58,389 nt of DNA from Anaerolineae bacterium (lineage in GTDB: Bacteria; Pseudomonadota; Alphaproteobacteria; DSM-16000; Inquilinaceae). Where the stretch lies: the NCBI GenBank assembly GCA_028285185.1, contig JANQQD010000210.1:1-58389 (forward strand), written 5' to 3'. Within the stretch, counting starts at the first letter, position 1. Each line of letters begins with the position of its first letter. Positions 8,901-17,523 of the stretch are shown here, one piece after another. The notes under the pieces were generated by a model. It did not search any database and was not told the DNA's origin. It was given only the letters and a program-made list of their open reading frames with translations. Made by a program: the position numbers and the translations under genes.

Positions 8901-10824
8901 TGCGCGGACCGTGAACGGCACCTCGCAGCCGATGTTCAACCAGACCATCACCACGGGCGATGCCGATTATCTTCGTCTCACGCGCTCGGGCGACGGCTGG
9001 ACGTTCGAGTACTCGGCCGACGGACTGACCTGGACGACGGCCGGGTCCTACACCCAGTCGCTCGCGGTCAGCAGTGTCGGGGTGCTGGCAGGATCGACGG
9101 CCAATCCCGGAGCCGGCCCCGCCTACACGGCTCAAGTCGACTACTTCTTCAACACGGCCGCGCCGATCGTGCCGGAGGATGGTCAGACCTCGCCGCCGGT
9201 GGCGCAGGACGACACGGCGGCCACGGCTGCCGGAACCGCCCTGGTGCTGGATATCGCGGCCGATCTGATGGCCAACGACAGCGACGCCGATGGCGATACG
9301 CTGGCCTTCGTCGGCGTCACCCAGCCGGCCAACGGCACGCTGACGGACAACGGCAACGGCACTCTGACCTATACGCCGAATGCCGGGTTCGAAGGCACGG
9401 ACAGCTTCACCTACACCATCAGCGACGGCACCAGCACGGACACGGCCACGGTAACCCTGTCCGTCGGCAGTTCCGGTGCCGGCATCATCGATGTCTGGTA
9501 CGGCACGCAACAGGAATTCGCGGTGCACGGCGAGGCCCAGCAATGGGCCAACATCCTTGGGAATGTCGACGTCTCCCAGGTGGTGAGCCTTGCCTATTCG
9601 CTGAACGGCGGCGCGGACCGCACACTGTCCATCGGCCCCGACACGAGGCGTCTGGAAGATCCCGGCGATTTCAACATCGATCTCGCCTTCAACGACCTGG
9701 ACGGCTCGGCCGCGGACGACATCGTGACCATCAAGGCGACGCTGGCCAGCGGCGAGGTCGTGACGCAAGACGTGGTGATCGACTATGAGAGCGGCCACGA
9801 ATGGGCGCAGACCTTCACGATCGACTGGGCGAGCGTGACGGACATCCAGGATGTCGTGCAGGTGGTGGACGGCCTGTGGTCCGTCAGTGCCGACGGCGTG
9901 CGCACCGCGGCCCCCGGCTATGACCGCGCCATCGCCATCGGCGACCAGACCTGGGACAATTACGAGGTCAACCTGACGCTGACGATCCACGATATGGCCG
10001 CCGGCACCCCGCGCGACGGCGCGGGCCTGGGCTTCGGCATGCTGTGGAACGGGCACACGGACGATCCGCTCAGCGGCTGGCAGCCGCTCTCAGGCTACAA
10101 TCCGATTGTCTCACCGTTCTACAACCGTGGTGATTTCACCCTGCACGACTATGCCGGCTGGGGCAGCCCCCATCTCGACCAGGCGTCGTTCACCTTCCAG
10201 GAGGATACGTCCTACAGCTTCAAGATCCGGGTCGAGCAGACCGGCGTCTTCGACCGGATCTACAAGATGAAGGTCTGGGAAACCGGGACGGCGGAACCTG
10301 CCGGCTGGCTGTTGCAGGGTACCGAAGACATGTCGGACCCGGTGACCGGGTCGTTCGTGATCTTCGCCCATCACTGGGACCTGACCGTGGGCGACATCGC
10401 CGTCACCGAGATTGAGGGCAACGACATCGTGCCCGGCGCTGACGGGGCTGATACCATCATTGCCGTCGACACCGGGCAGGCCCGCCCCGGCGAGGGCGAG
10501 ATCGACGTGCTGTCGGGCGGTGCCGGCGCCGATGTCTTCGTCTTCGGCGATGCCGGCGGCGAGTTCTACGACGATGGCAATGCCGGCAGCAGCGGCACAG
10601 GCGACTACGGACTGATCTGGGATTTCGAGGCCGGCATCGACCGCATCCAGATCGCCGGTTCGTTCAACGACTACCGGATCACCGATGCCAGCGGGGGCCT
10701 CCCCGACGGCGCTGCGATCTATCGCGACAACGACGGCGGTCCTGATGAACTGATCGGCATCGTCAACGGTGTCTCCGCTAGCGCGCTCGGATCCGACGAT
10801 TTCATCGAGATCCTGATCGCCTGA
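5926..10824 (+). CDS. giant secreted repeat protein: ConA-like domains, tandem cadherin-like repeats, type I secretion C-terminus
   Basis: A 1632-aa protein with no N-terminal signal. In order: a ConA-like beta-sandwich (about 4-200); cadherin/tandem-95-type repeats with the FTYTVSDG signature (about 209-301, 306-400, 406-497); a fourth repeat split by a foreign module (498-780, insert about 572-755); a fifth (786-879); a second copy of the ConA-like domain (884-1080); a sixth repeat (1087-1180); a unique region (1186-1502); and an RTX/serralysin-like C-terminus (VLSGGAGADVFVFG near 1527) typical of type I secretion substrates. I chose ATG 5926, preceded by GGGTGGG at 7 bases; an in-frame GTG lies at 5914. 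Probably a carbohydrate-binding adhesin or matrix protein serving the adjacent glycan cluster. No secretion ATPase is present here. Confidence 0.85.
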   Translation: MAEIVSDDFNAATLGDSWTLEGPAGSAGLAVSGDEAYLELTIPEGDYNVWGDNRAARVMQDAPDEDFEIEARFLSEPSQGYQMQGLLIEQDADTWLRFDVYHDGSNLHIFGASTVNGNSQARFNQIIATGDAAYLRVTRAGDTWTFAYSSDGETWTTAGSYTQALSVSSVGVFAGSTGYPGDGPAFTAQVDYVNNTASPIVAEDGGSANTAPAPGDDALSTAADTALVISAADLLANDTDADGNALSLSGFAQPANGTLSDNGDGTLTYTPNAGFSGTDSFTYTVSDGTDTAQATVSVTVSASDPVNTPPVAQDDAAATEADTPVVLSVADLLSNDSDADGDALSLSGFAQPANGTLVDNGDGTLTYTPNAGFSGADSFTYTVSDGTDTAQATVAVTVSAPDPVNTPPVAGNDAASTVEGAALVLSIADLLSNDSDADGDTLFLTGFTQPANGTLFGNGDGTLTFTPNPGFSGLDSFTYTVSDGDSTATARVDLTVTSVNGAPVAADDVVSTGVGTSVVIDVLANDSDPDGDALTITSVSQPSHGSVSVDNNGTPSDPTDDRIVYTPDTGAGGGTTQVLAASFDGGTNGFTYQDDLFRGTSRGDYASGEYEGNGGQSGGGLAVDVGGINGQDITDGMSGGWTTSFTLAQDGPATLTFSYRIDMSRRYESDEYVEVLASIDGALIGTDGNDYINRLYGRGPTTDTGWVAVTLDLGTLAAGTHTLALGGHNNKKTTTSESATFRFDDVSIEAAASGSNFSGTDSFTYTVSDGTNTETATVTVVVGDDQANTAPVAADDAATTATGTSLVLSIADLLANDSDADGDTLSLTGFTQPAGGTLTDNGNGTLTYTPNAGFVGSDSFTYTVSDGTDTATATVSLNVVPDSGIRSDDFDGGALDTMWSLEGPAGTATVAASGGDAFLALAVPQGDFNAWHDNRAARLMQDAPDGDFQIEAKFLSEPTQAYQNQGLLIEQDADNWLRFDVYHDGNSLHIFGARTVNGTSQPMFNQTITTGDADYLRLTRSGDGWTFEYSADGLTWTTAGSYTQSLAVSSVGVLAGSTANPGAGPAYTAQVDYFFNTAAPIVPEDGQTSPPVAQDDTAATAAGTALVLDIAADLMANDSDADGDTLAFVGVTQPANGTLTDNGNGTLTYTPNAGFEGTDSFTYTISDGTSTDTATVTLSVGSSGAGIIDVWYGTQQEFAVHGEAQQWANILGNVDVSQVVSLAYSLNGGADRTLSIGPDTRRLEDPGDFNIDLAFNDLDGSAADDIVTIKATLASGEVVTQDVVIDYESGHEWAQTFTIDWASVTDIQDVVQVVDGLWSVSADGVRTAAPGYDRAIAIGDQTWDNYEVNLTLTIHDMAAGTPRDGAGLGFGMLWNGHTDDPLSGWQPLSGYNPIVSPFYNRGDFTLHDYAGWGSPHLDQASFTFQEDTSYSFKIRVEQTGVFDRIYKMKVWETGTAEPAGWLLQGTEDMSDPVTGSFVIFAHHWDLTVGDIAVTEIEGNDIVPGADGADTIIAVDTGQARPGEGEIDVLSGGAGADVFVFGDAGGEFYDDGNAGSSGTGDYGLIWDFEAGIDRIQIAGSFNDYRITDASGGLPDGAAIYRDNDGGPDELIGIVNGVSASALGSDDFIEILIA

Positions 10825-10842
10825 GACCGGACATCTGTGACA

Positions 10843-10863
10843 GACCGCCGTTCACCGGCGGTC
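10843..10863. terminator. hairpin between convergent genes
   Basis: An 8-bp perfect stem GACCGCCG/CGGCGGTC with a 5-base loop sits just after the giant gene's stop and overlaps the last codons of the opposing glycosyltransferase. There is no T-run on either side, so termination is plausible but not secure. Confidence 0.4.
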
Positions 10864-11841
10864 GTCATCGCCTGGCTGGTCTTGCGGTTCCACGGGGTTG
10901 GCCGACAGTTCCCTTGCGCGGCGTTGCCGTTGCATCGCCTTCACGTCCACCCCGACAAGTTTCAAGGGCGCCAGCCAGTTGATGATGGCGATCAGCAGGC
11001 CAAGGCATTGGATCTTCTTGGCGGTCGGGATCGACGACCGCAGCACGGCGCCCGTCAGCGACCAGGTGTTGCGACCGAGGATCAGCGAGTGCCACGGCGG
11101 ATTTCGCGGGTCCATCCATTTGGATCGGGCAGCGGCGGTACGCAGGCTGCGCGACTGGCCGGCATGTTCGCGCTTGTAGAACAGCGTTTCCGGGATCTCG
11201 TGGAACCGGCCGTGCAGCGAGAGTTCCGCCAACAGCGTGATGTCGGAGCCGTAATAGGACCGCACAAGCTTCGTCTGCGCCAGCGCGTCCCGTCGCACGA
11301 CGCCGAAGATGTCGAACGCCCGCGAGGTATGGCAGACGATGCTGACGAAACGCCGGTACGGGTCGGGCGAAGCGCCCCGCCCCTTGACCGGCCGCACGCT
11401 GCGGGCGACGCCCCGCCAGTCGACGAATTCCTCAACCGTCGGGTCGGCCAGCAGCGGATCGCCGGTGATGCTGATCAGCTCTGTCCGGGCATGGCACAGC
11501 ACCACATCGCCATCGGCCTCAAGCACGGCAAGGCAGGCTTCAAGATAGGTCGGCTCCAGTAGGTCGTCGTGGGCGCACCATTTGAAGTACTTGCCGTCGC
11601 CGGCATAGAAGGCGTCGTTGAAATTGCGGCGGGCGCCAACATTCGTGTCCCGCCGCCGATACCGGACACGGCTGTCTTGGGCCACGAAGGCGTTGCAGAT
11701 GTCCTGCGTCTCATCCGTGGATGCGTTGTCGAGTATCGTCAGAGTAAAGTCGCGGAAAGTCTGCTGGAGAATCGACTCTATGGCCGGCCCTATGAACTGG
11801 GCGCCATTGTAGACAGGCAGTCCAAGATCAAGGGAGGGCAT
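10852..11841 (-). CDS. family 2 glycosyltransferase
   Basis: A 329-aa GT-A fold glycosyltransferase. The N-terminus has the GT2 signature LGLPVYNGAQFIGPAIESI and LDNASTDETQDI, followed by the metal-binding segment KWCAHDDLLEP near 95, where the usual DxD is HDD. The C-terminal third has a hydrophobic stretch (CLGLLIAIINWLAPLKLVG) that may anchor the enzyme to the membrane. It likely transfers a nucleotide-activated sugar to a lipid-linked glycan. The frame stays open upstream to 12123, but the conserved fold begins at the ATG at 11839-11841, which has AGGA just upstream. It is on the same strand as the flippase (13495-11996) and follows it by about 150 bases. Confidence 0.85.
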   Translation of the reverse strand: MPSLDLGLPVYNGAQFIGPAIESILQQTFRDFTLTILDNASTDETQDICNAFVAQDSRVRYRRRDTNVGARRNFNDAFYAGDGKYFKWCAHDDLLEPTYLEACLAVLEADGDVVLCHARTELISITGDPLLADPTVEEFVDWRGVARSVRPVKGRGASPDPYRRFVSIVCHTSRAFDIFGVVRRDALAQTKLVRSYYGSDITLLAELSLHGRFHEIPETLFYKREHAGQSRSLRTAAARSKWMDPRNPPWHSLILGRNTWSLTGAVLRSSIPTAKKIQCLGLLIAIINWLAPLKLVGVDVKAMQRQRRARELSANPVEPQDQPGDDDRR

Positions 11842-11995
11842 GGATCCTGCGATCTCTACTCTGTGGAGGATGATTGCCTGGAGCGACTTGCGCAGTGGTT
11901 TCGACGTTCCGCAGCCATGCAGGCGATGGGTACGCCCCCGTGTCTTGTCGCGCCTTTTCCGGTGCATCGCAAGGGGTGCCGCCGAGTCGGAGCGA

Positions 11996-13495
11996 TCATT
12001 GGCCCGCCCCCTGCTGCGGTGCACTACGAAGCCGCCTGAACTCCGCGAGCAGCGCGCCCGCCTGCCGCTGGTTGAAGAGCCGCTGCGCCCCCGCATAAAG
12101 CAGGACGCCAAGCCCCACGGCACCGATCAGTATGCCGATCCGGTCCAGCCACATCGCAGCGAGGTGTTGCCAGAGAAGAACGCCGCCGGCCATCACGCCG
12201 AGCGCAGCAGCCGTCGGCCCCCAGATCCGTAATGCATGGCCTGCGGTCAGCCCGGTCGTGCGATGGACCAGCCGCGCATAGACGGGACAGGCGGCGATGC
12301 CGGCAACGATCAGAGTGACCACGGGCCAGATCACCCCGTACCGTGTCAGGACGACAAGGCCCGGGATGTTGATCGCAAGGGCCAGCACCGACAACCAGAC
12401 GATCCATTGCGGCTTGCCGATCCCCCTCATCATGGCGTTTGCCGTCATGATCGGCGCCAGCAGCAATCCATAGATCATGTAGAGGCTGAGCACCGGCACG
12501 GCCGGCGCCCATTCCGGCCCGAAAACCACGGGCACGAATTGCGGGGACACCAGTGCGGCGCCCGCGAATGCCGGCGCGGAGATGAGCACGACCGCCTGCA
12601 TCACGGTCATCACCGCGCGGGACAATCGCCCGCGGTCCGCCTGCAGCCGAGAGAAGACGGAAAAGGATACGCGCGTGATCGGTGTCACGACCACGGTGAC
12701 CAGCACGTCGAAGCAGCGCACGGCCATGGCGTAGTAGCCGACGGCGTTTGCGTCGAGATAGAGGCCGATGAAGAAGGCAAAGCTGCGCTGGCCGCCGATC
12801 GCCAATAGCTGCAGCAGCATCACATTGGCGCTGAAATGCCTCAGATCCCGCAGATGGGACGCCCGGCAGCGCCAGCCCGGCCGCCACGGGACCCGCCACC
12901 AGACGACCGCCGCGGCGAATCCCCGAATCACCAGCTGATGGGCGACCAGGGCCCAGACGCCGTGGCCGGTCAGCGCCAGCGCCAGGCCGACAACGCCACC
13001 CGCCACTACGCTACCGGTCGACCGGATCGCCAGCGTGCGGAACTCGAAATCCCGGCGCAAGAGAACGCTAGGTACCGTGGCGAGCGCCGTCAGCAGGATG
13101 GCCGGCGCCAGGGCCAGCATCAGAGGCTCCACATCGGGCGCGCCCATGATCGCTGCCATCGGGTGGGCTAGCAGCGCTGTCAAGGCTGCAAACGCGCCGG
13201 CTACGCCCATCAGTGCCCAGAACGCCGCATCGATATGACCGTCTTCGATCGTCTCGCGCTGGACCAGCACATCGGCCATGCCCTCCGAGATCCACATCTC
13301 GGCGAGGCCGACCACCACCAGCGCCAGCGCAAGCAGGCCGAACGTCTCAGGCCCCAGCAGCCGGGCGAGAACGATGAAGACCGCCAGCGCGATCCCCTGA
13401 CGGCCGATCAGTTCGACCGCCGACCACGAAACGCCGCGGACGGCACGATGCTTCAGATCCACATTCGTTCCAGTCGGCTCCCCGGAAGGCTTCAT
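11996..13495 (-). CDS. lipopolysaccharide/polysaccharide flippase (Wzx/PST family)
   Basis: About 499 aa with many membrane spans and the start pattern of the PST flippases: AVRGVSWSAVELIGRQGIALA followed by LARLLGPETFGLLALALV. Such proteins move undecaprenyl-linked glycan units or glycolipids across the inner membrane (WzxC, AmsL relatives). The middle LRDLRHFSANVMLLQLLAIG marks the second half of the fold. The start is uncertain: ATG at 13493-13495 has no clear ribosome site, and GTG starts at 13501 or further inside are possible. Its place between glycosyltransferases supports export of the local surface glycan. Confidence 0.85.
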   Translation of the reverse strand: MKPSGEPTGTNVDLKHRAVRGVSWSAVELIGRQGIALAVFIVLARLLGPETFGLLALALVVVGLAEMWISEGMADVLVQRETIEDGHIDAAFWALMGVAGAFAALTALLAHPMAAIMGAPDVEPLMLALAPAILLTALATVPSVLLRRDFEFRTLAIRSTGSVVAGGVVGLALALTGHGVWALVAHQLVIRGFAAAVVWWRVPWRPGWRCRASHLRDLRHFSANVMLLQLLAIGGQRSFAFFIGLYLDANAVGYYAMAVRCFDVLVTVVVTPITRVSFSVFSRLQADRGRLSRAVMTVMQAVVLISAPAFAGAALVSPQFVPVVFGPEWAPAVPVLSLYMIYGLLLAPIMTANAMMRGIGKPQWIVWLSVLALAINIPGLVVLTRYGVIWPVVTLIVAGIAACPVYARLVHRTTGLTAGHALRIWGPTAAALGVMAGGVLLWQHLAAMWLDRIGILIGAVGLGVLLYAGAQRLFNQRQAGALLAEFRRLRSAPQQGAGQ

Positions 13496-13913
13496 CAGCA
13501 CCAGCGGCAGAGATCACGGTACGCACTTGGCGACGGCACCTGCCGGCAGCGGGTCTAGTGCAAATGCTGCGTTGCATCCAGCACGTAGAACAAACTCATG
13601 GCGTGAACCGGCATCGACACCGTTCGCACGAACGCACGCGGCAGACAGGACGATGCCATCCGATCGCGTGGCCCACCCGCGACGCGACGACGGGTTGCGG
13701 CGGGTTGAAGCACCGGATCTGGGCAGGCATAGTGGCCGGGTGAATTCGGCCTTCCGAAGACTCTCAATTCGGGTTGCGTGTTGCGCTGACTGCGGCCGAT
13801 CGTCATCGGATCCGACTGTTCTCGAGGCGCCCATTTCCCCTCGATCGAGGGACCGAGGTGTGAGCTGGCCAGCGTGAATTGCCATGCCAAAGCTGGCGTA
13901 TACGAGGGCCGCA
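13496..13913. other. gene-free stretch between divergent flippase and glycosyltransferase
   Basis: About 420 bases with only Arg/Pro-rich open frames that look like high-GC noise. It must hold the promoters for the two divergent genes. GC content falls sharply near its right end, where the low-GC glycosyltransferase begins. No convincing -35/-10 pair, repeat or RNA gene was seen. Confidence 0.5.
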
Positions 13914-15056
13914 ATGATTAGCGCATCTGTTTTCTTGACGCCGGCCGTTGATGCTAATGCTTATGCATTCTTGTATCCGCTTTGCCGGTTTCAAAAAGAG
14001 ATCAATGACGCTGGCGTCCGGTTTGGTGTGCACATGCACGATCAGCGCCGCAATGCAGAAGGCGACGTTGCGCTTGTCACGAGCAAGTATCTGCTCCACA
14101 AATACGAAGGACTTGTTAACAAATTCTACCAATCTGACAAAGAAGAAGAGTATCAATCTGCAGCTATTGAAGAAATTTCATCGATAAGGAAGAGGTTTAA
14201 TAAAGTTATTTTCTGTGACATACAAGACAGCACGGGCACGATCCAGAATTTTATTATCGATTATGTTGATGCATATGCAAAAGGTCAGCTATGCAAGGAT
14301 AAAAAACTCTACCTTGGATCCTGGGTTGGCTCCCGTATTTTTACTGATTTTGCCTATCAACAACTCGACTCCAGCGTAGCTTCCGAAGATCTGAGCGTAT
14401 CCGCTCCGTTGCGCCCGGACCAACTTGGGAAGCTGAAGCTGCTCTGGAATTCCGGCCTCGGATATCATTCGCTGGCGCGGCCCCTATGGCAGAAGATCCA
14501 CTATCTCTTTCTTTCACGGGGCATCATCCCCCCACGGCGTTTTTTCCAGAAGCCGGGTTTCTGCGACGTCAACCGTCGACGGGAGATCGAAGTTTCGTGT
14601 CGTGTCAGCTATGGCGAGCGCCATGTCCTTTATCAATACTTTCGAAAGCCCTTGTCGGAGCAGCTCGCGTACCGCGAGGTCAAATCCGATAGATTGGACC
14701 GTGTTTCCTTTTTCCAGGAGCTTAAGAATTCCAAAGTGGCAATCTCACCCTTCGGATTCGGAGAAATTACACTTCGTGATTTTGAAACTATTCTATCCGG
14801 CGCCGCGCTGGTAAAGCAAGATATGTCACATCTGGAAACATGGCCAAATATATATGTAAGTGGCGATACTTATGTATCTATAAAATGGGACTCTTCCGAT
14901 TTTGTTGAGGTCATAGAAGATCTTCTTACTTCAAATTCCTATAGGGATATCGCCGGTCGATCGCAGGCTTTGTACAGTGCGTATTTCGAGACGGAACTCG
15001 AAGCGAAATTCATCGACCACTTCGTCGGGCTCATTCAGCCGAAATCCGTCCAGTGA
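13914..15056 (+). CDS. low-GC glycosyltransferase-like protein
   Basis: About 380 aa. The N-terminus MISASVFLTPAVDAN looks like the first strand of a GT-B fold. Near the C-terminus, SPFGFGEITLRDFETILSG followed by LVKQDMSHLETWPNIY resembles the nucleotide-sugar binding end of glycosyltransferase family 1 or exostosin-like (GT47) enzymes, where Glu/Asp residues contact the donor. I chose ATG 13914, which has GAGGG five bases upstream; an in-frame ATG at 13884 has none. The gene is clearly richer in A and T than its neighbours (many AAA, TTT, ATT, TAT codons), which suggests recent transfer, as is common in O-antigen and capsule loci. The exact family is uncertain. Confidence 0.65.
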   Translation: MISASVFLTPAVDANAYAFLYPLCRFQKEINDAGVRFGVHMHDQRRNAEGDVALVTSKYLLHKYEGLVNKFYQSDKEEEYQSAAIEEISSIRKRFNKVIFCDIQDSTGTIQNFIIDYVDAYAKGQLCKDKKLYLGSWVGSRIFTDFAYQQLDSSVASEDLSVSAPLRPDQLGKLKLLWNSGLGYHSLARPLWQKIHYLFLSRGIIPPRRFFQKPGFCDVNRRREIEVSCRVSYGERHVLYQYFRKPLSEQLAYREVKSDRLDRVSFFQELKNSKVAISPFGFGEITLRDFETILSGAALVKQDMSHLETWPNIYVSGDTYVSIKWDSSDFVEVIEDLLTSNSYRDIAGRSQALYSAYFETELEAKFIDHFVGLIQPKSVQ

Positions 15057-15107
15057 TCGGCTTCCCCCTATCGCCATCTGTCCGCATAGGCTCCGGTGGG
15101 GAGGGCG

Positions 15108-15560
15108 TCAGGCGCGATCATCCTTCGGCGATCCCATGACCACATAGGACGTGATCGACGTCACCTGGGGCAGTGTGCCGAGGACATCGGTATGGAACAC
15201 CTTGTAAGCCGCGAGGTCGGGCACCTCGACCCGCAGCAGGTACTCGATCGTGCCGGTGATGTTGTGGCATTCGCGCACCTCGGGCGATCGCGCGATAGAT
15301 GCCTCGAACGCCTCTTGCGACGCCTTCGTATGGTCGTTCAGCCCGACGCCGATATAGGCGACGAAGCCTATGCCCAGGGCCGCACGGTCCAGAACGGCGC
15401 GGTAACCCCTGATGATGCCCGATCGTTCCAGTTCCTGAACGCGTCGCAGGCAGGCCGACGGCGACAGGCCGACCCGGTCCGCCAGATCGATATTGCTCAG
15501 CCGTCCGTCGCAGGACAGCTCTTGCAATATCTTCTCGTTCATGCGGTCGATCTTCGTCAT
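15108..15560 (-). CDS. Lrp/AsnC family transcriptional regulator
   Basis: A 150-aa regulator. Residues 7-60 form the Lrp helix-turn-helix (NEKILQELSCDGRLSNIDLA, then LSPSACLRRVQELERSGII), followed by an RAM/AsnC ligand-binding domain ending in SYVVMGSPKDD. Such proteins sense amino acids. The ATG at 15558-15560 gives the standard length; a start 15 bases upstream is also open. It is divergent from a LysE-type exporter with 73 bases between start codons, a common arrangement in which the regulator switches on the exporter when its amino acid accumulates. The effector cannot be told from sequence. Confidence 0.9.
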   Translation of the reverse strand: MTKIDRMNEKILQELSCDGRLSNIDLADRVGLSPSACLRRVQELERSGIIRGYRAVLDRAALGIGFVAYIGVGLNDHTKASQEAFEASIARSPEVRECHNITGTIEYLLRVEVPDLAAYKVFHTDVLGTLPQVTSITSYVVMGSPKDDRA

Positions 15561-15633
15561 TCGTTGCGCAAGCATGACCGTCTGAGCACCAGAATGCAAT
15601 CCAATGCCGGCGTTGATCGGATATCGTTGCGGC

Positions 15634-16236
15634 ATGTCGCTGGAACTCATCACCGCGCTTGCCGCCTTCGCCTTCGTCACCTCCATCACGCCGGGGCCCA
15701 ACAACCTGATGCTGATGGCATCGGGCGCCAATTTCGGCTTTCGCCGCACCATCCCGCATATGCTGGGGGTCGGCCTCGGATTCGTGTTCATGGTGGTGCT
15801 GGTCGGCGCCGGACTGGTGCAGGTGTTCGATGCCTACCCGGTGAGCTATACGGTGCTGAAGGTGTTCAGCGTCGCCTACCTGCTCTATCTCGCCTGGAAG
15901 ATCGCGACTGCCGCCCCGCCGCAGGATACCGCACGCAGCGGCACCCCGATCACCTTCGTCCAGGCGGCCCTGTTCCAGTGGGTGAACCCCAAGGCGTGGG
16001 CCATGGCACTGACGGCCGTCAGTGTCTACGCCCCGTCGCAGAGCCTGGGGGCGATTGCCCTGGTGGCCGTGGTGTTCGGCGCCATCAACCTGCCGTCGGT
16101 CAGCTCATGGACCGTGCTCGGCCAGCAGATGCGGCGTGTACTGACCAACCGGGCGCGCCTGCGCGCGTTCAACGTCACCATGGCCGTGCTGCTGGTGGCA
16201 TCGCTCTATCCGGTCGTCCTTCCGCAAGCGGCCTGA
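15634..16236 (+). CDS. LysE family amino-acid exporter
   Basis: A 200-aa inner-membrane protein with about six hydrophobic segments and the LysE/RhtB signature FVTSITPGPNNLMLMASGANFGFRR-type start (SITPGPNN near 18). The segment FVQAALFQWVNPKAWAM is the second conserved motif of the family. These proteins export amino acids or related metabolites by proton exchange. The start is the ATG at 15634, directly before the first membrane segment. It is divergent from the Lrp gene and probably regulated by it. The exported substrate is unknown. Confidence 0.9.
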   Translation: MSLELITALAAFAFVTSITPGPNNLMLMASGANFGFRRTIPHMLGVGLGFVFMVVLVGAGLVQVFDAYPVSYTVLKVFSVAYLLYLAWKIATAAPPQDTARSGTPITFVQAALFQWVNPKAWAMALTAVSVYAPSQSLGAIALVAVVFGAINLPSVSSWTVLGQQMRRVLTNRARLRAFNVTMAVLLVASLYPVVLPQAA

Positions 16237-16316
16237 GATAGGCCCGCTGCGGTATCTCGTCGGGTCCTGGACGTCGACGAGGATGATTTGTTCCGCAGCG
16301 GCGCACTGCACACCCG

Positions 16317-17372
16317 TCATGCCCGTTCGGCGGCCGGGATGATGTGGTCGGCCAGCATGGCATTCAGATCGCCCACATAGCCCAGCGATCGACCGGGCCG
16401 CGTTGGATCCGAGGTGACGACCACGGTCAACGCAAGCGATGGCACCACATACAGCATCTGGCCGCCATAACCGCGGGCATAGGCCACGTCATGGCTGCCC
16501 GCGCGGGTCAGGAACCAGCCATAGCCATAGTCGTCGCCAGAGAAGGGCGAGCGGGTGCGCGGTGTCCACGACTGTTCGATCCAGCTTCGGCTCAAAACCT
16601 GCGTGCCTGACCAAAGGCCACCCAGGCGCACCATCTCGCCGAACCGGTAGAGCGCCAGCGGCGACAGCACCATCTCGTTGCCGCCCATGTAGAAGCCCTG
16701 CGGGTCGCGCGTCCAAGGCGGGATGTCGATGCCGAGCGGCGCGCCCAGCCAGTCGCGCGCCAGCGCCAACAGGTTGCGGCCCGTGGCCCGCGCCAGCGCC
16801 GCCCCCAGCAGGTGATAGCTGCCGGTGGAGTAGAGCATGCGCTCGCCCGGTTCGGCGACGAAGGGGCGACCGAGGGCGAAGGCTACCCAGTCGCGGCTGC
16901 CGACCCAGGTGCCGTAGTTGGGGCCGGATGTGCGCTCCAGCCCCGCCTGCATCGTCAGCAGATGCGCGATCGTGATGGTGCGCACCCGCGGGTCGGCTGC
17001 GGGCGGGATCAGGTCGCCGATCAGCTCTGCGACCGGTTGGTCGACGCTGCTGAGGATGCCGCGATCGAGCGCAGCACCGGCCAGCCCGGCATGGATCGTC
17101 TTCGATACCGATTTGACGTTCACCGGCCGGTCGAGGTCGGGCCCACGGAAAGCAGCGCCGAGCCCGATCTCGCCATCGCGGGCCACGATCAGGCTGTGCA
17201 GCTGGTCCAGCTGTGCGGCCCGGTCGGCCGCGCGGCCCAGCAGCACCGGATCGAGCGCGGCCGCGTAAGCCACACGACCGATAGGGACGGCCGCGCCGAT
17301 TGCCGCTCCGGCGAGACCACCCAGGAGCGTTCTGCGGCGGAAGTACGGGTTAGGAGAGGCGGTCCGTTGCAT
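16317..17372 (-). CDS. Tat-exported serine hydrolase (beta-lactamase/PBP4-type fold)
   Basis: A 351-aa protein. Residues 11-40 form a twin-arginine leader (FRRRTLLGGLAGAAIGAA). The mature part has the serine hydrolase SxxK motif at 88-91 (SVSK), a tyrosine motif YST at 181-183 in place of Tyr-x-Asn, and a C-terminal GYGGQ motif in place of the KTG box. This matches the class C beta-lactamase-like family (COG1680), which contains esterases and peptidases as well as beta-lactamases. The altered motifs argue for an esterase or peptidase more than a beta-lactamase. The start is the ATG at 17370-17372. It is convergent with the LysE gene and divergent from the DddP-like gene. Confidence 0.85.
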   Translation of the reverse strand: MQRTASPNPYFRRRTLLGGLAGAAIGAAVPIGRVAYAAALDPVLLGRAADRAAQLDQLHSLIVARDGEIGLGAAFRGPDLDRPVNVKSVSKTIHAGLAGAALDRGILSSVDQPVAELIGDLIPPAADPRVRTITIAHLLTMQAGLERTSGPNYGTWVGSRDWVAFALGRPFVAEPGERMLYSTGSYHLLGAALARATGRNLLALARDWLGAPLGIDIPPWTRDPQGFYMGGNEMVLSPLALYRFGEMVRLGGLWSGTQVLSRSWIEQSWTPRTRSPFSGDDYGYGWFLTRAGSHDVAYARGYGGQMLYVVPSLALTVVVTSDPTRPGRSLGYVGDLNAMLADHIIPAAERA

Positions 17373-17523
17373 GCGGCCTAAGGTAGGACAGTGTGACCGC
17401 CTGCCAAGCAGGGGACTTCGCGGTGGCATGGCGGGTGGCCTGCATGGCGCGTTTCGACAAGACAGGGGCGGAATCTGTTGCCGATACTTCCCGATCGACT
17501 GATGGCGAGCGGAGCAGCACCCC

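Noticed and set aside
6550..9465. Periodic DNA repeats that could be taken for a CRISPR or satellite array
   Set aside because: The units are about 270-300 bases, keep one reading frame and encode cadherin-like repeats.
13527..13877. Plus-strand frame of 116 aa before the low-GC glycosyltransferase
   Set aside because: Arg/Pro-rich composition, no ribosome site and no family features.
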